Positions 37,535-46,335 of a DNA stretch of 64,000 bases are shown piece after piece (position 1 is the first letter of the stretch; each line of letters starts with the position of its first letter). The notes under the pieces are model-generated. The model worked only from the letters and a program-made list of their open reading frames with translations. It was not told where the DNA came from and searched no databases. The translations under genes were made by a program, and so were the position numbers. The stretch spans positions 124,001 to 188,000 of the forward strand of contig JAOYTL010000007.1 in assembly GCA_025846845.1 (NCBI GenBank), read 5' to 3'. The DNA comes from Alloboseaceae bacterium BT-24-1 (GTDB lineage: Bacteria > Pseudomonadota > Alphaproteobacteria > Rhizobiales > Beijerinckiaceae).

Positions 37535-38717
37535 CCACCTCGCGCGCATTAGCGCCGAGATAGGCGATCGCAGCCGCGACACCGCCGCTGCCATGCGGGA
37601 TGCCCTTCGCCTGCAGGGCCATCTCGACCGCGCCCAGGCTGCCCAGCACCATCGGCGCGTTGACATGGCCCATATGGGCGATGCGGAAAGCCTTGCCGGA
37701 TAGGTCACCTATGGCGATGCCGAGCGTTACACCGCAGACCTGTTGCGCATAATCGGTGATCGCAGCCGGGTCGCCGTCGACAAGGATCGTGGTGACCGAG
37801 GGCGCCCGCTGGGACTGCTCGACGACATTGTAGCTCAGCACCTGGCCCTCGGCCCATTTCGACATGGCGGCGTGGGTCGCCGAAGCGAGCAGCGCGTGGC
37901 GCAGCCAGACGGCCTCGAGGCCCTCAATGAAGATCATGTCGAGTGCCGCGCGCAGGCCGAACATCAGATGCTCGGGCGGGGTGCCGCAATGCTTCATGTA
38001 GAGCAGCGGGTTCAGGCGCGCCGTCCAGTCCCAATAGGGCGTGCGCATCGTCGCGCGCTGATGTGCATGCAGGGCCTTCCCGTTCGCGGCGACGAAAGCG
38101 AGGCCCGGTGGCGTCATCAGGCCCTTCTGCGAGGCCGACATCGCGATATCGACGCCCCAGGCGTCCATCTCGAACGGCATGCAGCCGATCGAAGCGACAC
38201 CATCGACCATGTAGAGCGCCGGATGGCCGGCCGCATCGATCGCGCGGCGGATCGCCGGGATATCGTTGAGCACGCCCGAGGCGGTGTCGATCTGGACGGT
38301 CAGGACCGCCTTGATCTCATGGCCGGTGTCCCGGCGCAGGCGCTCCTCGACGGCAGCCGGATCGACCGCCGCGCGCCAGGAACCGGCGAGCACTTCGACC
38401 TCGGCCCCCATGAACCTTGCCGTCTCGCCCCAGCCGATGGCGAAGCGGCCGCTGGCGAGCACCAGGATCTTGTCGCCGCGCGCGAGGACATTGGTGAGCG
38501 CCGCCTCCCAGCCGCCATGACCGTTGGCGGCATAGATGAAGGTTTCGCCGGTCGTGCGGAAGATCGCCTTGAGATCGTCCAGCAAGGTTTCGGTCAAGTC
38601 GACGATCGCCTTCGACGAGAGCTCCTCGGCAGGCCGCATCATCGCCTGCAGCACGCGATCGGGAACATTGGTCGGACCCGGCATCGCGAGCAGGGCCCGG
38701 CCATTGGCGACACTCAT
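37527..38717 (-). CDS. Class V aminotransferase (alanine/serine-glyoxylate aminotransferase-like)
   Basis: 396 residues, PLP-dependent. It begins with the family signature AMPGPTNVPDRVL, has VDGVASIGCMPFEMDAWGVD (PLP-phosphate and Asp region; here VDGVASIGCMPFEMDAWG) and the PLP lysine in SASQKGLMTPPGLAFV. It is expected to transfer amino groups from serine or alanine to glyoxylate, as in the serine cycle or purine/glycine metabolism. The ATG at 38717 follows AGGAG; the open frame up to 38891 is not conserved. It stands alone, so the pathway is not clear. Confidence 0.85.
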   Translation of the reverse strand: MSVANGRALLAMPGPTNVPDRVLQAMMRPAEELSSKAIVDLTETLLDDLKAIFRTTGETFIYAANGHGGWEAALTNVLARGDKILVLASGRFAIGWGETARFMGAEVEVLAGSWRAAVDPAAVEERLRRDTGHEIKAVLTVQIDTASGVLNDIPAIRRAIDAAGHPALYMVDGVASIGCMPFEMDAWGVDIAMSASQKGLMTPPGLAFVAANGKALHAHQRATMRTPYWDWTARLNPLLYMKHCGTPPEHLMFGLRAALDMIFIEGLEAVWLRHALLASATHAAMSKWAEGQVLSYNVVEQSQRAPSVTTILVDGDPAAITDYAQQVCGVTLGIAIGDLSGKAFRIAHMGHVNAPMVLGSLGAVEMALQAKGIPHGSGGVAAAIAYLGANAREVAA

Positions 38718-38824
38718 GGAGAACTCCTGCCTTGCGCTGCGGCGAGCGCGACGAGCCACTAGCGGCCCGATAGCGCTATGCACAAACCCTGCTAACGGTG
38801 CAAAAAACGTTGCGGGCGGCCTTG

Positions 38825-39457
38825 TCAACGACGGGCTTCGGCCGCCATGCGCACGGCAAAACCCGCGAGCATGGTGGCCATCAGCCAGCACTGCACCAGC
38901 GCCCAGAACGGGCGCGTGCGCAGGAAGATGGCGATGCCGCCCGCGGCGAAGGTGATCAGCGTGTTGACGCTGACGCTGACGATGATCTGGATGAAGCCGA
39001 GGATGATCGACTGCGCCAGCACGCTGCCGGCGGCGGGATCGATGAACTGCGGCAGCAGCGCCAGATAGAACATCGCGATCTTCGGGTTGAGCAGGCTGGT
39101 GAGGAAGCCCATCGCGAAGAGCTTGCGCGGCCCGTCATGCTTGAGTTCGCGGACATGGAAGGGCGAGCTCGCGCCCGGCCGAACCGCCTGCCAGGCAAGC
39201 CAGAGCAAATAGGCGGCGCCAGCCAGCCGCAGCGCGTCATAGGCGAAAGGCACCGCAAAAAGCAGCGCGGTGATGCCGAAGGCGGCGCAGACGACATAGA
39301 AGACGAAGCCGAGCGCGATGCCGCCAAGCGAGATCAGTCCGGAGGCCGGCCCCTGCGAGATCGAGCGCGAGATCAGGTAGATCATGTTCGGCCCGGGCGT
39401 CAGCACCATGCCGAAGGCGAGCAGGATGAAGGCGATCAGATTGGTCGTGTCGATCAT
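38825..39457 (-). CDS. LysE/RhtB family amino-acid exporter
   Basis: 210 residues with about six hydrophobic helices. The N-terminal motif MVLTPGPNMIYLISRSI (GPN, typical of LysE/RhtB) and the central GFLTSLLNPKIAMFYLALLPQF are diagnostic. It exports amino acids or their analogues across the inner membrane using the proton gradient; the substrate is not predictable. It is on the same strand as the aminotransferase downstream, with a 107-bp gap, so co-transcription is uncertain. Confidence 0.9.
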   Translation of the reverse strand: MIDTTNLIAFILLAFGMVLTPGPNMIYLISRSISQGPASGLISLGGIALGFVFYVVCAAFGITALLFAVPFAYDALRLAGAAYLLWLAWQAVRPGASSPFHVRELKHDGPRKLFAMGFLTSLLNPKIAMFYLALLPQFIDPAAGSVLAQSIILGFIQIIVSVSVNTLITFAAGGIAIFLRTRPFWALVQCWLMATMLAGFAVRMAAEARR

Positions 39458-39473
39458 GGCGCGCTCCGGCGGC

Positions 39474-39590
39474 TAGAGCAGGATGCGAAAAAGTGGAAAC
39501 CGGTTTTTCGCAGGAATCCTGCTCTAACTTTTCGATGAGAGACGGATTCAGATTTCAGATGGAGCCGCAAAGCGATTCCATCTGAAATCT
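39474..39590. repeat. Double palindromic repeat (AGAGCAGGAT...ATCCTGCTCT type)
   Basis: The first palindrome has arms TAGAGCAGGAT (39474-39484) and ATCCTGCTCTA (39516-39526), with a nested GCGAAAAA/TTTTTCGC hairpin. The second has arms AGATTTCAGATGGA (39550-39563) and TCCATCTGAAATCT (39577-39590). Sequences of this kind are scattered between genes in many Hyphomicrobiales genomes. Confidence 0.85.
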
Positions 39591-39705
39591 TCCGGCTCCA
39601 GGTGCAGGACCATGGCATTGCCGGCGAAACGACCGCAAGGCGCAGCTCATGACGCCGCCGCATCGCCGCCATCTCGAAGCCGGGGGCTCCTGACAGGAGA
39701 TGGCG

Positions 39706-39732
39706 GGAACGAGTAGCGCTCTGGCGGGTTTC
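39706..39732 (+). promoter_or_regulatory. Candidate EcfG-type promoter of the membrane protein gene
   Basis: GGAAC (39706-39710), 16 bp, GGTTTC (39727-39732), about 32 bp before the ATG at 39764. It matches the general stress consensus GGAAC-N16/17-CGTT except for one base. Confidence 0.35.
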
Positions 39733-39763
39733 ATGGCGCACGGTCTCCGGGGGGAGTTGCATC

Positions 39764-40309
39764 ATGACCTTGTTCAGTCGCCTGCTTTATTCCGCCATCG
39801 CCGGCGTCCTGCTGCTCGCCGCAGTCCTGCTGATGGCGGTCGCGATCTCGCAGACCTTCACCGGCTTCTGGACCGGTGAAGGCGCGCTCGACACCATGCT
39901 CGACGGCATTGGGCTGGTGATCATCGCGGTCGCCGTCGCCGATGTCGGCAAGTTCCTGTTCGAGGAGGAGGTCATCGCCGACCGCGAACTGCGGCGTCCC
40001 GCGGAGGCGCGCGGATCGCTGACCAAGTTCATGACGATCATCATCGTCGCACTCAGCCTGGAATCGCTGGTGCTGATCACCAAGGCAGCGCGCGACAAGC
40101 CGGCCGACATCCTGTTCCCGGCCCTGCTGATGCTGGTCGCGGTGGCGGCACTGGTCGGCCTCGGCCTGTTCCAGAAGCTGAGCCAGCATGCGACGGCGGT
40201 GATTCCCGACGATGTCGACGATAGCGAGAGTGATGAAGAGAAGCCGCTAGCAGCTCGGCGGGTGACGAAGACCACCGGGGCCAAAAAGGGCAATCCAATA
40301 AACCAGTGA
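39764..40309 (+). CDS. Membrane protein of unknown function
   Basis: 181 residues with four hydrophobic helices: LLYSAIAGVLLLAAVLLMAV, IGLVIIAVAVADVGKFLF, FMTIIIVALSLESLVLI and LFPALLMLVAVAALVGLGLF (about 8-27, 48-65, 88-104, 115-135). A charged cytoplasmic tail rich in Asp, Glu and Lys follows. A conserved-looking FEEEVIADRELRRP lies between helices 2 and 3. A Shine-Dalgarno GGGGGGAG precedes the ATG. I do not recognise the family; the size and topology suggest a small integral membrane protein without enzymatic motifs. A general-stress-type promoter candidate lies upstream. Confidence 0.7.
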   Translation: MTLFSRLLYSAIAGVLLLAAVLLMAVAISQTFTGFWTGEGALDTMLDGIGLVIIAVAVADVGKFLFEEEVIADRELRRPAEARGSLTKFMTIIIVALSLESLVLITKAARDKPADILFPALLMLVAVAALVGLGLFQKLSQHATAVIPDDVDDSESDEEKPLAARRVTKTTGAKKGNPINQ

Positions 40310-40317
40310 CACGCGGG

Positions 40318-40464
40318 GAACCCTCTCCCGGAGGGAGAGGGCAGGGTGAGGGGTAGGCCCTGTGACCAGTTCCGCGAAACCTGACCGCGCGGTCAGGTTC
40401 AGGCCAACGTTTCCAGTCCGAACACCTCACCCCTGCCCCTCTCCTTCCAGGAGAGGGGTTCTCC
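40318..40464. repeat. Inverted repeat pair around a perfect 22-bp palindrome
   Basis: The left unit, GAACCCTCTCCCGG then AGGGAGAGGGCAGGGTGAGG, is mirrored by a right unit ending CTCCTTCCAGGAGAGGGGTT. At the centre, 40378-40399 is a perfect palindrome with half-site AACCTGACCGC. The element lies between two convergent genes and resembles the metX-metW pair at 18861-19000. Confidence 0.8.
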
Positions 40465-40467
40465 GCG

Positions 40468-40974
40468 CTACCTCCGCAAATCCACCAGCATCAGATCGGT
40501 GTCGCCAGGCTTGACGTCCGCCGCGGTCAGCATGGCATGGACCTGGCCGCGATGATGGGTCTGGTGATTGAAGAAGTGCATGACGAGCTGGGCCTTGGGC
40601 TTGGTCAGCTCGCGGCGGGAGATGCCGGAGACCCAAGTCAGATCGCCGGCGAGCCAGTCCGGTGAAAGACCCGCCGCCCAGTCGCCGATGAGCACGTCGG
40701 TAACCTGCCGCTCGGCGACCAGTTCCTCCCAGGCCTCGATCATCCGGGAGGATTCGCTGCCGGGGACGGGCGGCTTCGGCGTGCCGGCGAAACGAGAGAG
40801 CCACATCCGGTCAGCCCAAAGGAGATGGCAGAACGTGCCATGGATCGAGCCGAAGAAGGCGCCGCGATCCTGCCGCCGTGCCTCATCGCTCAAGCTCGCG
40901 GCCGCGCCGTAGAGATTCTCGTTCTGCCAGGCGTTGTAGCGCGCCATGACAGCGACATAGGCTGGATCGATCAC
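40468..40974 (-). CDS. DinB family protein
   Basis: 168 residues. It has a four-helix bundle of the DinB/YfiT type with the metal-ligand histidines in IHGTFCHLLWAD (one in helix 2) and in the C-terminal QTHHRGQVHAML. Members include bacillithiol and mycothiol transferases and proteins of unknown activity; the substrate here is unknown. The start is GTG at 40974. Its Shine-Dalgarno GAGGAG overlaps the stop codon of the FAD oxidoreductase upstream, so the two are translationally coupled, which hints at detoxification linked to that oxidase. Confidence 0.85.
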   Translation of the reverse strand: MIDPAYVAVMARYNAWQNENLYGAAASLSDEARRQDRGAFFGSIHGTFCHLLWADRMWLSRFAGTPKPPVPGSESSRMIEAWEELVAERQVTDVLIGDWAAGLSPDWLAGDLTWVSGISRRELTKPKAQLVMHFFNHQTHHRGQVHAMLTAADVKPGDTDLMLVDLRR

Positions 40975-40987
40975 CGGGCCGTGCTCC

Positions 40988-42208
40988 TCAAATGATATTG
41001 GCCTCGCGCAGGGGACGCCCGGCTAAGATCCGCTCATGGCCGAGATCGGACAGATCGAGCGAACGATAGCGGCTGGAGACGATGTGCTCGGCGAGGCCAC
41101 GTCCGACCGCCGGCGATTGCTGCAGGCCATGACCGGAAAAGCCGTTGGCGAGATAGAGGTTCGATACGCCGACTGCCGGCCCGAGGATGGCGTTGCCGTC
41201 GAGGCCGTTCATGTCGTAGGGGCCGGCCCAGGCGCGGCCGGGCTTGATCGCCTCGAAGGCGGGGACACGATGGGCGAGCGGCGCCCAGACATACTCCTCG
41301 AAGAAGGACCAGTCGACATCCTCGACATCGGCGTCGGTCTCGACCCATTCGCGGTCGAGCTCGGCCGGCGGCGAGGACCCGCAGATGAACAGCTGCCCCT
41401 CACTGCCGCGCTTGCCTTCCGGGCGGACATAGGCGCCGGAGGTGTCGATCAGCAGCGGGCAATTGTCGACCTCGCCCTTGCAGGTGAAGCTGTAGACATA
41501 GCGCTTCATCGACCTGACCGGGATGTCGACGCCGGCGGTGGCGGCAAGCCTGGCACCATGCGTGCCGGAGGCGTTGACCGCGGCGGAGCAGGCGATGCGG
41601 CTGCCGTCGGCCAATTCGACGCCGGTGACGCGCCCGCCCTCGACCACGTAGCCGACGACCTCGCCCTGACGATATTCGACGCCGAGCGAGCGCGCCTTCT
41701 TGCGGAAGGCCTGCAGCAGGGCCCAGCCATCGAACCAGCCTTCGCCGCTGACGCCATAGGTGCCGCAGAGGAGGTCAGACGTATTTAGCCAGCTGAATTT
41801 GCTGCGCAGCATTTCTGCAGCATAGAGCGCGACATCGGCGCCTTCCTGCTGCTGAAGGCTTTGATTCTGCTCGAGAACCTTGCGTCCCTCGTCGCTGGCG
41901 ACATAGAGATAGCCGCCCTCGTGCAGGTCGATCGACGGCACCTCGCCATCGACTGCGAGATGCTGGCCGATGTTGCGCAAAAAATCGATGCCGAAGAGCG
42001 AGACCCGGATGTTCACCGCGCTGGAGAACTGCTGGCGGATCGAGGCGGCCGAAAGCGCCGAGGCCGAGAGCCGGTAGGTCGGATCCTTCTCGACGACGAT
42101 GACCTTGCCCTTGAAGCCGGGATCACTGGCGAGGTGGTAAGCGATCGAGGAGCCGATCGCCGCGCCCCCCACGATGACGATGTCGGCCGAGCCTGTAGCG
42201 GAAGACAT
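40988..42208 (-). CDS. FAD-dependent oxidoreductase (DadA/sarcosine oxidase family)
   Basis: 406 residues. An N-terminal dinucleotide fold binds FAD (IVIVGGAAIGSSIAYHL, then VVEKD), the middle contains the substrate domain, and the C-terminus has the second FAD contact (NLYLANGFSGHGLQQSPAVG). Family members oxidise secondary or D-amino acids at a C-N bond. Because the next locus encodes ALDH7 and glutaryl-CoA enzymes, a pipecolate or lysine-derived amine is a plausible substrate, but that is inference. The start is ATG 42208 (MSSATGSADIVIVGG). DinB is coupled downstream. Confidence 0.82.
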   Translation of the reverse strand: MSSATGSADIVIVGGAAIGSSIAYHLASDPGFKGKVIVVEKDPTYRLSASALSAASIRQQFSSAVNIRVSLFGIDFLRNIGQHLAVDGEVPSIDLHEGGYLYVASDEGRKVLEQNQSLQQQEGADVALYAAEMLRSKFSWLNTSDLLCGTYGVSGEGWFDGWALLQAFRKKARSLGVEYRQGEVVGYVVEGGRVTGVELADGSRIACSAAVNASGTHGARLAATAGVDIPVRSMKRYVYSFTCKGEVDNCPLLIDTSGAYVRPEGKRGSEGQLFICGSSPPAELDREWVETDADVEDVDWSFFEEYVWAPLAHRVPAFEAIKPGRAWAGPYDMNGLDGNAILGPAVGVSNLYLANGFSGHGLQQSPAVGRGLAEHIVSSRYRSLDLSDLGHERILAGRPLREANII

Positions 42209-42280
42209 GAGTGACCTGCGCAAGCGGTGGTTCGTGATCTCAGCGCATGAATGACGCCTCGACCGGCGCTTGTCGAGAGG

Positions 42281-43195
42281 CTAGCTCGTCTCTCCGCATT
42301 CGCCGAGCAGCCAGTCGCGGAAGGCGATCACCGCCGGCAGGCTCGCCTTGGCCTCGGGATAGACGAGGTAATAGCCCTCGGGACCGCGCACCGGCCGATC
42401 GACCGGAATGACCAGCGCGCCGGAGCGCAATTCCTCTTCGATCAGGAAGCGCGGCACGATCGCAACGCCGAGCCCCGCCACTGCCGCCTGCGCCACCATG
42501 GCGAACTGCTCGAAGCGCGGCCCCATCAACGCCCGCTCCGGCGGCAGGCCCTGCTGCTCCAGCCAGTTGGCCCAGGCGCGCGGACGGGTCGATTGTTGCA
42601 GCAGGGGCTGGCGCAGCAGATCGGCGGCCTCCCGAATGCTGGCGCGCGCCACCAGTGCCGGCGCTGCGACCGGCACGACCTCCTCGCCCATCAGTCGGTG
42701 GAGGTGTGCGCCGGGCCAGACCGGATGGCCGAAATGGATGGCGGCGTCGGCCTCGTCATGGGCGAAGTCGAAGGGCACGAGCTTGGTCGAGAAATTGATG
42801 GTGACGCCGGGATGGGCCTCGGTGAAGCGCGGCAAACGCGGGATCAGCCAGCGCGTGCCGAAGGTCGGCAGGATGGCGAGATGGAGCAAGCCGGCGCCGC
42901 CGCGAAAGGCCATGGCGGAGAGCGTCGCGGCGGCCAATCGCGAGAGCCCGTCGCGCACTTCGGCGGCATAGGCACCGCCTGCGGGGGTGAGGCTGACGCG
43001 CTTCTTCACCCGCTCGAACAGCTTCAGGCCCAGATTCTGTTCCAGCAGCGCGATCTGGCGGCTGACCGCCCCTTGCGTCAGGTTGAGTTCCTCTGCCGCG
43101 CGGGTGAAGCTGCCATGGCGCGCCGCCGCCTCGAAGGCGGCGAGCGCCGAGAGCGAGGGCACCGAGAGGCGGCCGGGAACGATCTCCGAGTTCAT
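42281..43195 (-). CDS. LysR-type transcriptional regulator
   Basis: 304 residues. The N-terminal winged helix-turn-helix (FEAAARHGSFTRAAEELNLT then QGAVSRQIALLEQ) precedes an effector-binding domain of the periplasmic-binding-protein fold. Its overall pattern (helix start LSALAAFEAAARH, GAHLHRLMGEEVVPVAAP) resembles the GcvA branch. It lies between the FAD oxidoreductase (same strand) and the divergent ALDH7 gene. The 181-bp intergenic region is where an LTTR would bind to control both sides, probably in response to lysine or pipecolate breakdown products. Confidence 0.9.
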   Translation of the reverse strand: MNSEIVPGRLSVPSLSALAAFEAAARHGSFTRAAEELNLTQGAVSRQIALLEQNLGLKLFERVKKRVSLTPAGGAYAAEVRDGLSRLAAATLSAMAFRGGAGLLHLAILPTFGTRWLIPRLPRFTEAHPGVTINFSTKLVPFDFAHDEADAAIHFGHPVWPGAHLHRLMGEEVVPVAAPALVARASIREAADLLRQPLLQQSTRPRAWANWLEQQGLPPERALMGPRFEQFAMVAQAAVAGLGVAIVPRFLIEEELRSGALVIPVDRPVRGPEGYYLVYPEAKASLPAVIAFRDWLLGECGETS

Positions 43196-43376
43196 GATCC
43201 CATCTCATCAAGTCGTGAGAACATATCGATTGCGGAGCGCGGCTGGAAGAGGGCATTGTGCAGCCGAACTGGCAGGCTTCCGGCAAGCCGCCATCCCTGG
43301 GTGGACCGGCATCCGGGTTTATTTGCGTTGCTGATACTGCGCGAAGACCCGATGGCGGCAGGAGCATAGGCGAACG

Positions 43377-44897
43377 ATGACGACCTCCCTTCCGAAAGAC
43401 GCCCTCGCTTTGCTGAAGCGCCTCGGCGTGCAGGAGAGCGCCTATGCCAGCGCCGGCCTCTCGGCCTCGTCGCCAATCACGGGCGAGACGGTCGCGACGC
43501 TGCGCGAGACCTCGCCGGCGGAAGCCGAGGCCGCTATCGGCCGGGCGCAGGCCGCCTTCCTCAACTGGCGCAAGGTGCCGGCGCCGCGGCGCGGCGAGTT
43601 CGTCCGCCTGCTCGGCGAGGAATTGCGCGCCGCCAAGGCCGACCTCGGCCTGCTGGTGACGCTGGAAGCCGGCAAGGTCACCTCCGAGGGCCTCGGCGAG
43701 GTCCAGGAGATGATCGACATCTGCGACTTCGCCGTCGGCCTGTCGCGCCAGCTCTACGGTCTCACCATCGCCACCGAGCGCCCGAACCATCGCATGATGG
43801 AGACCTGGCACCCGCTCGGCGTCTGCGGCGTCATCTCGGCCTTCAATTTTCCGGTCGCGGTCTGGTCGTGGAACGCGGCGCTTGCCTTCGTCTGCGGCGA
43901 CAGCGTCGTCTGGAAGCCGTCCGAGAAGACCCCGCTGACCGCGCTCGCCGTGCAGGCGATCACCCTGAAGACGATGAAGCGCTTCGGCCCCGAGGCGCCG
44001 ATCGGCCTGTCGGAAATCCTGATCGGCGGCCGCGAGATCGGCGACATCCTGGTGCAGGATCATCGCGTTCCCATCCTCTCCGCCACCGGCTCGACCCGGA
44101 TGGGCAAGGAAGTCGGCCAGAAGCTCGCCGCCCGCTTCGCCCGCGCGATCCTCGAGCTCGGCGGCAACAATGCCGCGATCGTCGCGCCTTCCGCCGATCT
44201 CGATCTCGCCCTACGCGGCATCGCCTTTGCCGCAATGGGCACAGCCGGCCAGCGCTGCACCACTTTGCGCCGTCTGATCGTGCATGAGAGCGTCTACGAC
44301 AAGCTCGTGCCGAAGCTCGCCAAGGTCTACGGTTCGGTGAAGATCGGCGATCCGCGCGAGGCCGGCGTTCTGGTCGGCCCGCTGGTCGACGAGGCCGCCT
44401 ATCACGGCATGCAGAAGGCGTTGTCCGAGGCCAAGGCCGAGGGCGGCAAGGTCCATGGCGGCGAGAAGGTCGATGTCGGCGCTGGCGGCTTCTATGTCCG
44501 TCCCGCGCTGGTCGAGATGCCCCGTCAGTGCGGCCCGGTCGAGCGCGAGACCTTCGCGCCGATCCTCTATGTCATGAAGTACAAGACTCTGGCCGAGGCG
44601 ATCTCGCTGCAGAACGCGGTCGGCGCCGGCCTGTCCTCCTCGATCTTCACCCTCGACATGCGCGAGGCCGAGACCTTCGTCTCCGGCGAGGGCTCGGATT
44701 GCGGCATCGCCAACGTCAATATCGGCCCGTCCGGCGCCGAGATCGGCGGCGCCTTCGGTGGTGAGAAGGAGACCGGCGGTGGCCGCGAGGCCGGCTCTGA
44801 CGCCTGGAAGGCCTATATGCGCCGCGCCACGAATACGCTGAATTACGGCACCACGCTGCCGCTGGCGCAGGGCGTCAGCTTCGACGTGGATGCGTGA
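43377..44897 (+). CDS. ALDH7-type aldehyde dehydrogenase (aminoadipate semialdehyde / piperideine-6-carboxylate dehydrogenase)
   Basis: 506 residues, NAD(P)-dependent. It matches the antiquitin/ALDH7 group in PLGVCGVISAFNFPVAVWSW, WKPSEKTPLTALA, ELGGNNAAIV, the catalytic cysteine in GTAGQRCTTLRR, and the C-terminal GGAFGGEKETGGGREAGSDAW (quoted in part). This group oxidises alpha-aminoadipate semialdehyde (in equilibrium with piperideine-6-carboxylate) to aminoadipate in lysine degradation. A divergent LysR gene and downstream glutaryl-CoA dehydrogenase and CoA-transferase support that assignment. The symbol amaB would apply if confirmed. Confidence 0.88.
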   Translation: MTTSLPKDALALLKRLGVQESAYASAGLSASSPITGETVATLRETSPAEAEAAIGRAQAAFLNWRKVPAPRRGEFVRLLGEELRAAKADLGLLVTLEAGKVTSEGLGEVQEMIDICDFAVGLSRQLYGLTIATERPNHRMMETWHPLGVCGVISAFNFPVAVWSWNAALAFVCGDSVVWKPSEKTPLTALAVQAITLKTMKRFGPEAPIGLSEILIGGREIGDILVQDHRVPILSATGSTRMGKEVGQKLAARFARAILELGGNNAAIVAPSADLDLALRGIAFAAMGTAGQRCTTLRRLIVHESVYDKLVPKLAKVYGSVKIGDPREAGVLVGPLVDEAAYHGMQKALSEAKAEGGKVHGGEKVDVGAGGFYVRPALVEMPRQCGPVERETFAPILYVMKYKTLAEAISLQNAVGAGLSSSIFTLDMREAETFVSGEGSDCGIANVNIGPSGAEIGGAFGGEKETGGGREAGSDAWKAYMRRATNTLNYGTTLPLAQGVSFDVDA

Positions 44898-44906
44898 TCG
44901 ATAAGC

Positions 44907-44998
44907 CGTCATTCTCGGGCAAAGCGAAGCGCAGACCCGAGAATCTCAGGACCAGCTAGCTGGTTTCCGAGATGGTCGGGTCAAGCCCGACCATGACG
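44907..44998. repeat. Dispersed two-hairpin intergenic repeat, copy 4
   Basis: Starts CGTCATTCTCGGGC, partner CCCGAGAATCTCAGGACCAG, then GAGATGGTCGGGTCAAG with partner CCCGACCATGACG. It fills the spacer between the ALDH7 gene and glutaryl-CoA dehydrogenase, ending 27 bp before the latter. Confidence 0.85.
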
Positions 44999-45024
44999 AT
45001 CAGACAAACAGGGGAGTTGAGATC

Positions 45025-46242
45025 ATGGCCGAAGCCGCGCGCAAGACCGCCCAGAGCCACAAGCTGGCCGAGTTCAACTGGGAAGACCCCTTCCTGCTCG
45101 ACGACCAGCTCAACGAGGACGAGCGGCTGATCCGCGACACCGCGCGCGACTATGCGCAGGAAAAGCTGATGCCGCGCGTGGCCGACGCCTATCTCGAGGA
45201 AAAGACCGAGCGCGGCATCTTCAACGAGATGGGCGAGCTCGGCCTGCTCGGCGTCACCGTTCCCGAGGAGTATGGCTGCGCCGGTGCGAACTACGTCTCC
45301 TATGGGCTGGTCGCCCGCGAGGTCGAGCGAATCGACTCCGGCTATCGCTCGATGATGTCGGTGCAGTCCTCGCTGGTGATGTACCCGATCTACGCCTATG
45401 GCGACGAAAGCCAGCGCAAGAAGTACCTGCCCAAGCTCGCCTCGGGCGAATGGGTCGGCTGCTTCGGCCTGACCGAGCCGGATGCCGGCTCCGATCCCGG
45501 CGGCATGAAGACCCGCGCCGAGAAGGTCGCCGACGGCTACAAGCTGACCGGCTCGAAGATGTGGATCTCGAACTCGCCGATCGCCGACGTCTTCGTCATC
45601 TGGGCGAAGTCGGCCGCGCATGACAACCAGATTCGCGGCTTCATCCTCGAAAAGGGCATGAAGGGCCTCTCCGCCCCGAAGATCGGCGGCAAGCTCTCGC
45701 TGCGTGCCTCGATCACCGGCGAGGTGGTGATGGACGGCGTGATCGTGCCGGAAGAGAACCTGCTGCCGAACGTTTCTGGCCTCAAAGGCCCGTTCGGCTG
45801 CCTCAACCGCGCCCGCTACGGCATTTCCTGGGGTGCGATGGGCGCCGCCGAGGACTGCTTCCACCGCGCCCGGCAATACGGGCTCGACCGCAAGCAGTTC
45901 AACAAGCCGCTCGCCCAGACGCAGCTCTACCAGAAGAAGCTCGCCGACATGGTGACCGAGATCACGCTCGGCCTGCAGGGCTCACTGCGGGTCGGCCGCC
46001 TGCTCGACGCCGGTCAAATGGCGCCGGAGATGATCAGCCTCGTCAAGCGCAACAATTGCGGCAAGGCGCTCGATATCGCCCGCGCGGCTCGCGACATGCA
46101 CGGCGGCAACGGCATCTCGATCGAGTACCATGTCATGCGCCACGCGGCGAACCTCGAGACGGTCAACACCTATGAGGGTACGCACGACGTCCACGCGCTG
46201 ATCCTGGGCCGGGCCGTCACCGGGCTGCAGGCGTTCTTCTGA
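45025..46242 (+). CDS. gcdH: Glutaryl-CoA dehydrogenase
   Basis: 405 residues, FAD-dependent acyl-CoA dehydrogenase. FAD-contact segments GCFGLTEPDAGSDP and KMWISNSPIADVFVIWAK are present. The C-terminal catalytic Glu is in NTYEGTHDVHALILGRA, and RARYGISWG contains the Arg that recognises the glutaryl carboxylate. It oxidises and decarboxylates glutaryl-CoA to crotonyl-CoA, the last specific step of lysine, hydroxylysine and tryptophan breakdown. An AGGGGAG Shine-Dalgarno follows repeat copy 4. The CoA-transferase downstream would supply the substrate. Confidence 0.95.
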   Translation: MAEAARKTAQSHKLAEFNWEDPFLLDDQLNEDERLIRDTARDYAQEKLMPRVADAYLEEKTERGIFNEMGELGLLGVTVPEEYGCAGANYVSYGLVAREVERIDSGYRSMMSVQSSLVMYPIYAYGDESQRKKYLPKLASGEWVGCFGLTEPDAGSDPGGMKTRAEKVADGYKLTGSKMWISNSPIADVFVIWAKSAAHDNQIRGFILEKGMKGLSAPKIGGKLSLRASITGEVVMDGVIVPEENLLPNVSGLKGPFGCLNRARYGISWGAMGAAEDCFHRARQYGLDRKQFNKPLAQTQLYQKKLADMVTEITLGLQGSLRVGRLLDAGQMAPEMISLVKRNNCGKALDIARAARDMHGGNGISIEYHVMRHAANLETVNTYEGTHDVHALILGRAVTGLQAFF

Positions 46243-46255
46243 TCCTGGACCTTAC

Positions 46256-46335
46256 CGTCATGCCCGGGCTTGACCCGGGCATCTCGTGCCGTGCGAACTC
46301 CCCCTGAGATGGTCGGGTCAAGCCCGACCATGACG
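46256..46335. repeat. Dispersed two-hairpin intergenic repeat, copy 5
   Basis: Two hairpins: CGTCATGCCCGGGCTTGA with CCCGGGCATCTC, then GAGATGGTCGGGTCAAG with CCCGACCATGACG. Here both halves are of the same hairpin type, in inverted arrangement. It fills the spacer between gcdH and the CoA-transferase gene. Confidence 0.85.
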
